In this document: in pieces, positions 1-10,344 of the stretch
How positions within the stretch are numbered: the stretch's first letter is position 1
Layout of the letters: the number at the start of each line of letters is the position of its first letter
NCBI RefSeq assembly: GCF_932526225.1
Contig: NC_064044.1
Location: forward strand, 11,236,084-11,300,083
From: Nematostella vectensis
Taxonomy: Eukaryota; Cnidaria; Anthozoa; Actiniaria; Edwardsiidae
DNA length: 64,000 nt
Direction: 5' to 3'
Program-made: the position numbers and the translations under genes
The notes under the pieces: model-generated
The model's input: the letters and a program-made list of their open reading frames with translations, nothing else
Told to the model about the DNA's origin: nothing
Databases searched by the model: none

Positions 1-699
1 GTGTGTATGGTTAGTGTGACACTGATAAAGCCGTGGTTACGGTAACTGTGGCTGATCATGGCATCACCTGTTCTCCGCAGTGTGACCTACGTTTTCAGTG
101 TATTCTCATGTCCAATTAAGGGTCAGTACGCAGCTCTTACAAGCTGCAATTTGATTGGGCAAATGAACAATATCCGCACCTCGACACAAAGAACAAGAAT
201 AGAGACAAAAGAACTCCTTTGTAGAACACAGATAAAAGGAGACAAAGCAGCTGCGTACTTACTCCCAATTAATAGTTTTCTTTTTTTTTTACACCTTACG
301 TGATGATTTCATTACTTTTTCTAAACATGACCACTGTCGCCTATGTCGTCACGGTGGAGTGTGTTGCGTGACACTGGTTTGTGTCACCTGATTGAGACGT
401 TGCGTGACTATTTTGTCATTTCCCAGAGCATGACCACTGTCACCCTAACCCTTGCCGTCACGGTGTGTGTTGTGTTACTCGATTTAGACGTTGCGTGACC
501 ATTTTATCATTCCCCAAAGCATGACCACTGTCACCCTAACCCTTGCCGTCACGGTGTGTGTTGTGTTACTCGATTGAGACGTTGCGTGACCATTTTATCA
601 TTCCCCAGAGCATGACCACTGTCACCCTAGCCCTTGCCGTCACGGTGTGTGTTGTGTTACTAGATTGAGACGTTGCGTGATCGTTTTATCATTCCCCAG
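1..699. other. intronic left edge of window
   Basis: No recognisable coding segment before the EGF exon that starts at 700. Positions 1-320 hold AT/GT-mixed sequence without a domain I can name; an open frame at 58-303 has no recognisable motif. Positions 321-746 are the 91-bp tandem array described separately. Earlier exons of the first gene must lie to the left of the window, because the exon at 700 begins in phase 1 and continues a protein. Confidence 0.5.
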
Positions 700-746
700 A
701 GCATGACCACTGTCACCCTAACCCTTGCCGTCACGGAGGGGTGTGT
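321..746 (+). repeat. 91-bp tandem array built on an exon acceptor boundary
   Basis: The motif AGCATGACCACTGTCACC recurs at 427, 518, 609 and 700, exactly 91 bp apart, with a more diverged copy near 323. The last copy is the true start of the EGF exon. Each earlier copy therefore holds the end of the intron, the acceptor and about 40 bp of exon, followed by intron-like sequence. The AG acceptor is kept at 425-426 and 607-608 but changed to AA at 516-517. Confidence 0.85.
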
Positions 747-810
747 GCTGGAGATGGTGACGACTATGTGTGTAACTGTCGTAACGGCTGGGCCGGCACA
801 AACTGTGAAG
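700..810 (+). CDS. EGF-like domain exon (gene 1)
   Basis: 111 bp, phase 1 to 1, acceptor ccccag and donor gtacag. It encodes one complete EGF repeat with cysteines in HCHPNPC, GGVC and YVCNCRNG followed by TNC. An exact one-domain, phase 1-1 exon is typical of EGF modules spread by exon shuffling. The 5' edge of this exon is the last unit of the 91-bp tandem array. Confidence 0.85.
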
Positions 811-3800
811 GTACAGAGCTAAGCTCCAGATCAAGATATTTATGTCAACGTTGGTGTCTTTTATCGGGCTTACTGTGTTAAAATTTGTAATAGCGTCCTG
901 AATGATAAACCAATATTGAAGGCGAGTTTATAGACATTATGTGTATACTACTTGTACAATTGCAGCTAATCACCTTTTGGTGATTCAGAAAATGAAAGCT
1001 ATATTTTTTTTAAAGTTGATACCTTTACAAACAAGCTATTTTGATGTGTTTGTATTCGCTGGACCTTAAAACACTAGATATACACACGCTTTGAAACCAG
1101 TCAGGCCGAGAGGAAGTTCTCGTACCAAGAGTAACTATCTATGCGGTCCAAGGCCACCAAAGTGCACGGGTGGTATGCTCAAACAGCGTTCCGTATGATG
1201 TCGAGCCAGTGTATGTGTAGCTTAGCCTCCTCCGAAGGAAAAAATGGGTTACCTGTGGCGAAATTGCGGAGGAGGGAGACTAAGGAGATTTTTTTGCTAC
1301 AGGCAATCCAATCCTTTTTTTTCTTTTTCTGCTCTTTTGAGATGCTACCTCGAATAAGCGCATCCCCCGAATAAGCGCCTCGCTTAGGAGGTGAAATATG
1401 AATAAGCGCCTCTTCGAATAAACACCTCGCCTAAACGTGTCGCACTCCATGGACTTCTATGATGAGGACAGTATGTTGGAAAGGAAGACTATAAAATTAA
1501 CATTACTACTCGCCACAACATTTTGAAAAGCCCATTGGGAAAGCCTGTTTTGTTATGGTTTGGAAGATTTTCACTCCCTACACGTTGTTCAAAAAAATAA
1601 ACGGATTTTGAAATAACTGCCTCGCCCGTATAAGCCCTTCACCTGAAAAAACAATACGCTACTGTATTATTAGCCTGCTCCAGGCAACTCATAAAGAAAA
1701 GGAGGGAAAGAACGGGTTACCTGTGGCGAAATTGCGGAGGAAAGAGACTTGTCACTTCCGTTTTGTTTTGCCACAGGAAACCCAATCCTTTTTTTTCTCT
1801 TTTTGCTCTTTGAGATGCCTACGAAGGATGCTACTGTATTACCTGTTTGGCACTCGCTGTATATCTTTTCTATTAATATTCTTATATCTTCTTTAGAATA
1901 AAATAAGTTTCTTTCTTTTATACTATTTTTTGGTTATTCATCAGATGAAGACCGCTGCTCACCCAATCCGTGTCTCCATGGTGGCGTGTGTGTTGCCAAG
2001 GGTTACCGTTACGAGTGCCACTGCCCTAACCACTACAGTGGGGAAAATTGCGAGTGTGAGTAAAGCAACATGAAAAATAGGCCCGCGGCGTCCATGTAGT
2101 TACTGCGAAAATGATTCAAATGAATTGCGAGTGTGAGTAAAGCAACATGAAAAATAGGCTCGCTGCGTGCATGTAGTTACTGCGAAAATGATTCAAATGA
2201 ATTGCGAGTGTGAGTAAAGCAACATGAAAAATAGGCCCGCGGCGTCCATGTAGTTACTGCGAAAATGATTCAAATGAATTGCGAGTGTGAGTAAAGCAAC
2301 ATGAAAAATAGGCCCGCGGCGTCCATGTAGTTACTGCGAAAATGATTCAAATGAATTGCGAGTGTGAGTAAAGCAACATGAAAAATAGGCCCGCGGCGTG
2401 CATGTAGTTACTGCGAAAATGATTCAAATGAATTGCGAGTGTGAGTAAAGCAACATGAAAAATAGGCCCGCGGCGTCCATGTAGTTACTGCGAAAATGAT
2501 TCAAATGAATTGCGAGTGTGAGTAAAGCAACATGAAAAATAGGCGCCCGCAGCTTGCATGTAGTCACTGCGAAAAGGATTCAAATGAATGTAAACCATTT
2601 TCCAAGAAAAGGAAACATCTCCTATACGTTTTTTGGTATGATTTACTTATATTTTAGTCGTTATTGCAGAGAGATTCGGATTTTGATTATATCGTGGCTT
2701 CATTTCTTGCGACTTTGAAATCAAAGCGCTCAAATTTCACGTCGCCGTAATCCAAAGAGCTGATCTGCTCTGTCAAAGCAAAACAATTTTCCTTGGACGT
2801 ATCCCAAACAGAATTCTGAGATTTATACAGTAGTCGATCGCGAAAAGTACTGATTTCACTGGTCGCCATTTTACTAGAAGTTTGGGGAACTTGTTTCCTA
2901 TGACAACTCATACCATACACAGGTAACCCAACCACAGGTAACCCGTTTAGAACGCCTTGGACAAGGCTGTAGTCTACCAACTAGTAGGCCAACCAATCAA
3001 AAAGCAGAATTGATGAGAGTCCACTACTGTGACTTGATTAAAACTGAATATGTTCTAATTTATATTTTGTTGTGTTACAGCTCCAGTAGCTATCTCATCG
3101 TTAGCGTCACCTTATGATGTAGGCGTGGCGCAATGCGCTACTACCATATTTGGATGCTGCCCTGACGGGAAAACAACAGCGATAGGACCTCATCAGGCGG
3201 GGTGCCCAGGTATGACACATTATATAGGGCCTAACCAGGCGGGGTGCCCAGGTATGACACGCTATATAGGGCCTCATTGGGCGGAGTGCGCAGGTAAGAT
3301 ACGTTATATAGGGCCGCACCAGGCGGAGTGCCCAGGTATGACAAGTAATATAGGGTGTCACCAGGCGGGGTGCCCAGGTATGACACGTAATATAGGGTGT
3401 CACCAGGCGGGGTGCCCAGGTATGATACGCTATATAGGGCCATAACGCTACGGCTATCAATATATACAAGGTGCTTAGGTATGATGAGTAATATAGGCCT
3501 TTAAGGTCCTCACAAAGATGAAGGTATTTAAACGAAGGGTTTGTTTTCTTTTAAGTAACCCGTCACTAGCTTGTGACTCAATTTTTTTTCAATCGGGGTA
3601 CCTTCCAGTTGAGTGGTTTGATTTCTCGGAGCCCCCGTACCTCGTCAACCCCCATGTCCCCCTGGCCGCGGTCTGATTTAGCATTGCATATTATTCTTCG
3701 TTGATACTGACTCGTGTTTTTCTCCTATTCTCCACTAACAGAACATCTTCGGGCAGGTGAGTTGATTTTTCTTCCTTGACTCTTGACTACTTTCTCTTCT

Positions 3801-5470
3801 GTCACATTTCTTCGCATGTGATAATGCATTTGCGGATACAGGGGAGTATATTTGGTGGGTATCCATACCCCCCTTTTTGAGTAAAAAAAAGTCACTTTGT
3901 TTTAAGAAAATAAATGTTTGAGAGACGGGAGGTACTTGCCTTCGCCTGCTTGACTTTGCTGACGCGACAAATCCAATTCACTGTGAAGTATTGTAAGATC
4001 TAAGTAGTGACCTACCAAGAACCGATGGATCAGTTATAAGCCGTCTACCCGGCCATCATCCAGCCCCCATTTTGAAATCCTGGACCCGCCCCTGTAATGA
4101 GAAAAATATAATTCTTGAGAGATGTACAAGATGCATCGTACATAGAATCTCTACCCAGTGGTTTCACTACAATACAAACAGTACACATTATAATTATATC
4201 TGTACATTGAGCCCATTGAAGTACAAAATAAATTACAATAAAATTATTAATCTCTCCTGGTGCTCTTAGCGACTTGGAGATACTCAATTGACAATGCTGA
4301 ATAAAATAGATAGGAAGCTATATCATTTGTCAACATGATAAATGGATCAAAATACCCAAATAGCCAAATAGTTCTTTTTTAATATTGTTGACTAGAGTAT
4401 TGATACCCTGCTAGCAGAGGCTTTTCCTGTTGTTTCTATCAGTTCACTTATCCGTGACGCGTCTCTGTTCTTCCGCATTTTCGTTTGTTTAAAAGAACAG
4501 AGACTCAACACGGATAAGTCAACTACTAGAAGCAAACAGGGAGAAAGCTCTGCTAGCAGGATAGAGTATTGTGGGGACAAAAATGAGACTTTTGAATAAT
4601 CAAAATAAAAACAAAGCAACAGCTTCGCGCAAGTCGGATACAAGTCTTTGACTTTATGTGCGTTGATTTTTTTTTGCGTTGTATTTTCCAGGGATCATCG
4701 GGTAGAAAGTCTGTTCAACCACAAGACTAGAGGGAAAGCAACAAAAGACAAAGAACAACTGTGTTACTCCTTGACTTGAAAATTGTGTGGAATTACATTC
4801 CGACTGTTACGTCAACAAGTGTTTAAAGCCATTAAGGCGACATACTTTAAAGACGTTTACGTTGGCTTTTGAAGTACTTTCAAGTACGGGAAAGTAGACA
4901 CTTGAGTTTTGCAATATTTGAGTGGTCTGGGTTGATAGCCTTCACAAATATGCGTGGGTTCAGAGAATCATTTCTTAACCGTTGTCAGTTTTTGCTTTGT
5001 TTTGCTATTTTTGTATGTGAAAATAACAACATAAAGCAAGCTCTCGAAAAACTACCTTCCATTTTTTAAATGACTGTCGAAATAGGCCAGAAAAAGAAAT
5101 GTCAGTTGCAATTATGAATGCAATCGAGGGGAACGAAACCATGCGCATTGCGCAGGGCCAAATTGGTCGGGGTTTCACACTCTGAACTAATTTCCCCGTT
5201 CAAAGCACCAATACTGTGAAGGCGAAATGTATACCTTAGAAATCATTTTGAAACACTGTAACGTAAGCTTCACCGCAATCAATCACACTTTGTAAAAGGA
5301 AGCATTCTATTAAAAAATATCGTATTCATTATTTTGTTTGCTGTTGCGCGCTAAAAAAACTAAGTGGAATTATCCGCCTTTATTTGATGAGAAACCAGAT
5401 TATTTAGAAAATATTCGTCACTCAATATTCGTTTGTTTTGCACATAGCAGACTGGAATGGCGGCGAGTAG
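700..5470 (+). CDS. secreted EGF / papilin-like cysteine protein, 3' part of gene (multi-exon)
   Basis: Reconstructed from splice sites and domains. Exons: 700-810 (EGF), 1945-2055 (EGF), 3081-3209 (papilin-like cysteine module), 3742-3756 (15-bp micro-exon) and probably 5451-5470 (terminal, stop TAG). The four internal exons are phase 1-1 and have AG before and GT after them. EGF 1 and 2 each have six cysteines in the C-x4-C-x5-C-x8-C-x-C-x8-C style. The third exon has a CCPDG core (GCCPDG, GPHQAGC), as seen in papilin-type extracellular proteins. The gene starts left of the window. The likely role is an extracellular matrix or secreted adhesion protein; this is inference from domains. An AATAAA at 5512-5517, 42 bp after the stop, supports the end. 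The micro-exon and terminal exon are much less certain than the first three. Confidence 0.6.
1247..1800. repeat. dispersed repeat pair in intron
   Basis: Two related blocks of about 80 bp lie in the same orientation at 1247-1325 and 1703-1805. Both start with GGGTTACCTGTGGCGAAATT, run through a purine-rich GGAGGAAAGAGACT-like segment, and end with a CAATCCTTTTTTTT tract. No inverted ends or coding capacity were found. They look like copies of one interspersed element, or an internal duplication. Confidence 0.55.
1945..2055 (+). CDS. EGF-like domain exon (gene 1)
   Basis: 111 bp, phase 1-1, with acceptor tcatcag and strong donor GTGAGT at 2056. It encodes an EGF repeat (RCSPNPCLHGGVC then YECHCPNHYSG and NC). 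It joins in frame to the exon ending at 810: G plus AT gives Asp. Its last nine bases and the donor form the start of the 77-bp tandem array. Confidence 0.85.
2047..2590 (+). repeat. 77-bp tandem array built on an exon donor boundary
   Basis: ATTGCGAGTGTGAGTAAAGC occurs at 2047, 2124, 2201, 2278, 2355, 2432 and 2509, exactly 77 bp apart, with very little divergence. The first copy is the 3' end of the EGF exon plus its donor. The other six are intronic duplicates that all keep GAGT|GTGAGT. The near identity indicates recent expansion or homogenisation. In the EGF frame a TAA follows immediately after the donor, so only the first donor yields the domain. Confidence 0.9.
3081..3209 (+). CDS. 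papilin-like cysteine module exon (gene 1)
   Basis: 129 bp, phase 1-1, acceptor gtgttacag and donor GTATGA. Translated after EGF 2, it holds a short Ser/Pro-rich linker and then a cysteine module, QCATTIFGCCPDG followed by GPHQAGC. The C-x7-CC-PDG-x-T-x6-GP-x4-GC pattern matches the small module seen in papilin-type extracellular proteins (established knowledge, recalled and not searched). The last part of the exon and its donor are the unit of the 42-bp array. Confidence 0.7.
3184..3441 (+). repeat. 42-bp in-frame tandem array built on an exon donor boundary
   Basis: Six units of exactly 42 bp, with the GGTGCCCAGGTATGAC-type motif at about 3201, 3243, 3285, 3327, 3369 and 3411. Each carries the exon 3' end and a GT donor (GTATGA, or GTAAGA in unit 3). 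42 bp is 14 codons and no stop interrupts the exon frame until 3443, so every donor in the array is in frame with the exon. The reverse strand is also open across the array. Confidence 0.9.
3742..3756 (+). CDS. possible 15-bp micro-exon (gene 1)
   Basis: AACATCTTCGGGCAG lies between a good acceptor (pyrimidine-rich tract, CTAACAG) and a consensus donor GTGAGT. It is phase 1-1 and would add EHLRA. Such short exons are easy to see by chance, so confidence is limited. Confidence 0.4.
4394..4570. mobile_element. hAT-like MITE with 8-bp target duplication
   Basis: A 161-bp element at 4402-4562 is flanked by the perfect 8-bp direct repeat AGAGTATT (4394-4401 and 4563-4570). Ends are inverted: CCTGCTAGCAGAGGCTTTTC on the left, and the reverse complement of AAGCTCTGCTAGCAGGA on the right. 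An inner inverted pair (ACTTATCCGTG...TCTCTGTTCTT) would make it a near-complete hairpin. An 8-bp duplication is the hAT hallmark. The same end sequence is found on the 781-bp element at 49540. Confidence 0.8.
5451..5470 (+). CDS. possible terminal exon (gene 1)
   Basis: Acceptor GTTTTGCACATAGCAG, then ACTGGAATGGCGGCGAG and stop TAG, in the phase 1 frame expected from any of the preceding exons. It would end the protein with DWNGGE. AATAAA at 5512-5517 lies where a poly(A) signal would be expected. The alternative is an unrelated cryptic acceptor; cDNA would decide. Confidence 0.4.
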
Positions 5471-6351
5471 ACAAGTAAGTGTTACCGCGTATTTTAATCC
5501 ACTCTTCTTTAAATAAAAACGTTTTTATAAGAGCGTCTAGCCTGAGATTTTTCCAAATTTTAAGAACCTGCTACGAACCTAACGTGACTATTGTGTTGTT
5601 AGTCTGATGCGTTCTAAAATAAAGACGAATAAAATTGTGTTCGCGATATAAAAAAAAAATAATTATTGTTGCAATTCTCTTCCCAATTATTCATTGAGTA
5701 TTATATTTTTATATACACTAAAATCTAAGAACATAGTTAAGAATATGTTCAGCCTTAAAAACGCTCCAAAAATAAAAACGGCACAGCCTTAACTAAAAAT
5801 TCGACATTCTTAATATATAGATTTAGGCACTGCCTAAAAGCGGAGCCAGCATGCAATCAATTTAAGCCATATTATAATACCTATATATGTATGTATATAT
5901 GTAATGTGTGAGTGAAGCCGTTCATAGAAAAGTGTTTGATGCACAGTGGAATGTGTGTATGTATATTTTAATTGTTGCTTAACCCGGAAAAACTTGTTTG
6001 GTGTATCTGGAGGTATCATCCAATAGGGAACATTAAAGAATTGAAAATGAATTTAAGTTTTTTTACAGTAAAATGGGTGCTTTTTTATTCTCTTTAACAT
6101 TTAAAACCATATCAGCACACAACGCGTTTCTATCCATTACCATATCGTTTTTGCCAGTAAATGTGCTCCATACTTGCCTACACTGCCCAAATTCCCTTTC
6201 TTTCTTTCACATTGCACTACTATTAGATTTTCTTGATTTTTATAATTTTTTTTCTCAGTTGAAGGGTAATAAAAGTAATTTGGTAGAAATTACAAATATT
6301 GGATAAACAGTTTTATCAACCTTCTTTACTGTTTTTTTTTTTTTTGGCTAA

Positions 6352-6849
6352 TACTCTTTGAATAGACACTTTGTCTTGGGTGGATCGTACAAAACACTGA
6401 CCTTCAATGAGGAGGTCCATGGACCCACTAGACCCCCATATTGAAGCATCATGGTTTCAAGGGCATGTACACCTGGTATTTATGTGTTAAAACATAAAAT
6501 AGGGCTTGGTGTGACATTACAAAAAGATGCAGTTTGTTAAAAATGAGGTAGCTATATTTTCATTTTACATCACTTCCATGTACAGTGCTAAATTATCTTT
6601 AAAATAATTGCATGAAAGGTCAAATGGTACATTGCTGTTGATTTTTGCAAATATCATCTCAGATTCCTAAGTATTAAGCTGTATTCATATCAGCTATTTG
6701 AAAAGTAGATTGCTCACAAAACCCTGTGCAGTTAATTAGTTGAAATTAATTAATTAACTATATTTTTTTACTAGAAAACCCATTTAGTCCATTTGCAATA
6801 ACGGCCAATGTTGGTCAGTGTTTTGTACCAGCCACTTTGTCAAAGAGTG
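6352..6849. mobile_element. MITE-like inverted-repeat element, about 500 bp
   Basis: Terminal parts are inverted copies. ACTCTTTGA at 6353 pairs with CAAAGAGT at 6841-6848. GTACAAAACACTGACC at 6387-6402 pairs perfectly with GGTCAGTGTTTTGTAC at 6813-6828. No coding capacity inside. The exact ends and target duplication are not clear. Confidence 0.65.
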
Positions 6850-7320
6850 AATAAAATAAACCACTCTTACTTGTTTTCAAAGTTTCTGACTTCTTTTGGT
6901 TTATTTTATTAGCCTGGTTCATTTTTTTTTACAAGTTTTCATTTGTAACTATTATCTATCTTTTTGTTACTTAGCTGTATTAATGAATACATCCTGCCCT
7001 ACCATCATGGCTTTAAAGCTGGCAGCTTGCTTGAGTTGGGATTCGCCTGAAAAAAATTGGAGAACAGTGACAAAACGCTACGGAAGAATACTAAAGATAT
7101 AAATGTTACGCTGCACAAAACCTAATTGATAAACCTAAAATTAAAAATAATTCCAACTAACCTTTAAAATAGAACCTTGGACAGAAAATTAAGATATGAA
7201 GTCTGTTTTTTAGGGGATAATGAGCTAGAGGTTGAATTGCCTTTTGACCTTTTTCTTAGGAAAAGCTGTAGAGAAAAACTATAGGTATCGAACTAAATGC
7301 TCCCAACAAAGCAGTCTTTA

Positions 7321-7586
7321 TCGCCCCATGACAGGTAATCCGGAATCCGGAATCCATGAAAAAATGAGATATGGGATCCGGAATCCATGAAAAAATGAGA
7401 TATGGAATCCGGAATCCATGAAAAAATGAGATATGGAATCCGGAATCCATGAAAAAATGAGATATGGAATCCGGAATCCATGCTCCTGGGATCCGGAATC
7501 CACGAGAAAAAACCCACATGAAATCCGGAATCCACACACTAGGATCCGGAATCCAGAACCCTATTGGAGAACCTGTCATGGGGCGA
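7321..7586. mobile_element. MITE with perfect 16-bp TIR and internal 31-bp tandem repeat
   Basis: TCGCCCCATGACAGGT at 7321-7336 is the perfect reverse complement of 7571-7586. Between them are about four 31-bp units (GGAATCCGGAATCCATG plus AAAAAATGAGATAT) and diverged GGATCCGGAATCCA units. Several open frames on both strands here are by-products of the repeat. A partial second copy sits at about 56045-56158 in a GGPS1 intron. Confidence 0.8.
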
Positions 7587-8238
7587 AAATTGAAGAGATG
7601 GGAGTTTTGAGATGTTGTATAAAAACGTTGTGCTGGGGTATTCAAGATATCTTTTTGTGAAAAAAGGTAACTGTGTAGGTAAAGCAGATCTTTTTAGAAC
7701 CTATTATACCCCTCATGAACCTTTTTTTTTCTAAAATTTAAACCAGAATTTATTTTAAATGTTCTTCAAACTCAGAAAATATAAACTAAAAACCGTTCCT
7801 CGCTCGAAATCTTTCATAAAAGAGCTGACAGAACTTAAATGCGATGAAGAATCTACAGATTTTACAGTTAAAAAATTATCCCATAAAAAGCTTAAGATTA
7901 GTTCACTTCTTGAATGAATTAAAAGCAAAGAAATAACAACATTTTCTAAAACAAACACGACGTTTGTTTACGAACAATCAATCGCACAATTTCTATCCTT
8001 TTTATGGGATAATGTATGAACAAACTAGCTGAATAACTAGTTAGGAACTAGGTATAATAAAACATCAACATCCCATCATGGCTTTAACTGTTTGAGTGCT
8101 AGAAATATATCAACACAAGAGTTTTTCCTAGCTCCGACGAAGTTTATAAAATTGACGTCTTACTTACCTCCTTTTTCAAACCAATCCTTTATCCGCTATA
8201 AGAAAAATTGTATTTTGGTACACTCATTTTTTTTAAGA

Positions 8239-8378
8239 ACCTTTTTTATAAGAACGTCCAGGCTGAGATTTCACAAAATTTTGAGAACATGCTAAGAACA
8301 TGCAGAGGCTGAGAGCGCATTTTTTTTTCTTTTTTATTCCTGATGCTTTCTTAAATGCAGACGTTCTTATAAAAAGGG
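8239..8378. mobile_element. short MITE (about 140 bp)
   Basis: CTTTTTTATAAGAACGTC at 8241-8258 is inverted at 8360-8377 (GACGTTCTTATAAAAAGG). The left half resembles 5522-5580 (TTTTTATAAGAGCGTCTAGC and onward), so the family has at least two copies here. It has no coding capacity. Confidence 0.7.
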
Positions 8379-10344
8379 GTATTTTAATATTTTGACTGTA
8401 GCTAACGGATTCTTGTGCGAGAGAACATAGCACTTAGCACCTATACATCCAACTGTCAAAGAAAATGAACTTCATACGGGTATCACTGCAATCCATAAAG
8501 TAAAAGAGTAAAGGAGTTTTCAATAAATACCCAGAGAAGGGGAGAGGGAACTTAAAATGACCCCCTCTCCCAGGATCACGTACATCGAGTGCTCTAGAAA
8601 ATGGATGTTTAATTATTGACAAATAAGTAGAGAGCTTTGTGTGGGGTCCTTTTTATTGAAGCAGCACAATATCTTTATTGCTACCCACAAAAAGTCTTTC
8701 GGGGCGTAAGAGCTTATTTGATGTTGTAATTCCTTTCCTTCGTCATTTAATTGCTTAGACTCACAACACATTTCATTTGACAGCTCTCTTATTGCAAAAT
8801 CATAGTCGCAATTTCTTTGTTAATCACAATATTTTTATCTAACGCTTTTTTAAAGAGATCTGCGTCTGCCGCCATTTTTGCTAAGCAAAGTACAAAGTGT
8901 GTGAGCACAAGGGCATAAAACGGATCTGTTCCGTGGAATATCTGTTCGCAACCCCTTTTTTTGGCTGGGAAGGTGTTAGCCTGCGAAAGCAGACTAACGA
9001 AAGAAGCGCATTTACAAACTATACGGTATGAAAAAATGATAATGTTAAATTATACAAAATTGTATGTTAGCTAAGGTAGACGTCACTAAGCTCTCTGCCG
9101 AAATCTGAAAATAAAGTTGTATATCCCTGTTTTAGCTTTCATATTACAATCAATCCCCCAATTTTCGCTGCATCAAAAAGGAAACGTCTCTTTTAGGCCA
9201 TTTGGAGATATAATCATTGCATAAGTGTTTTTCTAGACCAAATATGACATTTTTCCTTTCAAGTCTTGTGTTTTTGTTTTTTTTTCGATAATAAAAAGGA
9301 AATTCAAACCAGGGGTTTCAAGTTAATTTAAATATTAGCCGTATAGCTTATCTTTAAAGAGGCGTCTTTTAACTTTTTTAAAAGCATAGTAATTGCCATA
9401 TAACGTCTTCAATTATCTATTTTCTAAAAGAAATATTGCGGTCATATTAGAAACTATGAACTCAAATATAAAGATCGTATCTTCGAAATATACTTTTTAG
9501 CACAGACTAAATTTTTGCTTATTTTCTTGCAACACGAAAAACGGGCGCGACAGGCGCAAATATTGACGCGAAAAGCTGACTAATTTTCATTGCTATTTCC
9601 TCGAAAGATAACTAGAGTACAATCAAACCTGTCTTGACAATCAATTTCGAGGGGTAGAATGGAGTCTTATACAATGCTTTCCAGTTGAGCAGATAGGATC
9701 AATTACCGCCAGACCTTGGTAAGAACTCTAAATTTATTATTTACATTTGGGAAGAGGGATTACGAAACTCGATGAAAAACATATTAAAAACACGATTCCT
9801 TTTATATGACTCAGGAGAAATTATCTTAAGAATTGGTTTGTTTGTTCCTGTGCCTTCATAACTTTCCAGAATATTGATTAAGAGTGTTTCGAAGTAGACG
9901 ATGTTTTAATAGAAAAGAAGTGAAAATCGGCTACTTTACACAACAACTCCCTGTGAGTTCTCTATCCGCTGATTCGTCACCTAGTGAGGATTCAGCAAAT
10001 TAAAGTCACCTTTTAAATAAAATCGAGGAAATACTTCCTGGTGGTGCAATAAATTGAATCTCTCATAATTGATAGAGACGAGAGTCATTTGAATTTCAAT
10101 TCCTTTTATTTTAGTTCAGGGCGCCCTGAAGGCGGATGTCTCCCCACAGAGGGTGGTGTTAGGATATGTTGCCGCGGTCAATAATATTGCTTTTCATCCT
10201 TACTGACAGAGTGCTCGCAGGTGGATAAGCGTGCAGCACTTTAAAGTCTACAACCGTCTTGATCTGTACGCAAAACAAGATCGTGTCAAGATTCACAATC
10301 CAAACATCTCACACTGAAACGATCTCTGTTTTCCCTGTATAAAC

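Larger units (their letters stand above)
5471..10344. other. intergenic region, MITE-rich
   Basis: No gene recognised. It holds three inverted-repeat elements (6352-6849, 7321-7586, 8239-8378) and a relative of the last at about 5522-5580. The rest is AT-rich sequence with only short open frames that lack motifs. Confidence 0.5.

Noticed and set aside
3107-3469. 120-codon minus-strand repeat ORF over the 42-bp array
   Set aside because: Shadow of the plus-strand exon and its duplicated end.
7256-7645. Repeat-rich ORFs (FRIPYLIFSWIPD type) on the minus strand
   Set aside because: Translation of the 31-bp repeats inside a MITE.
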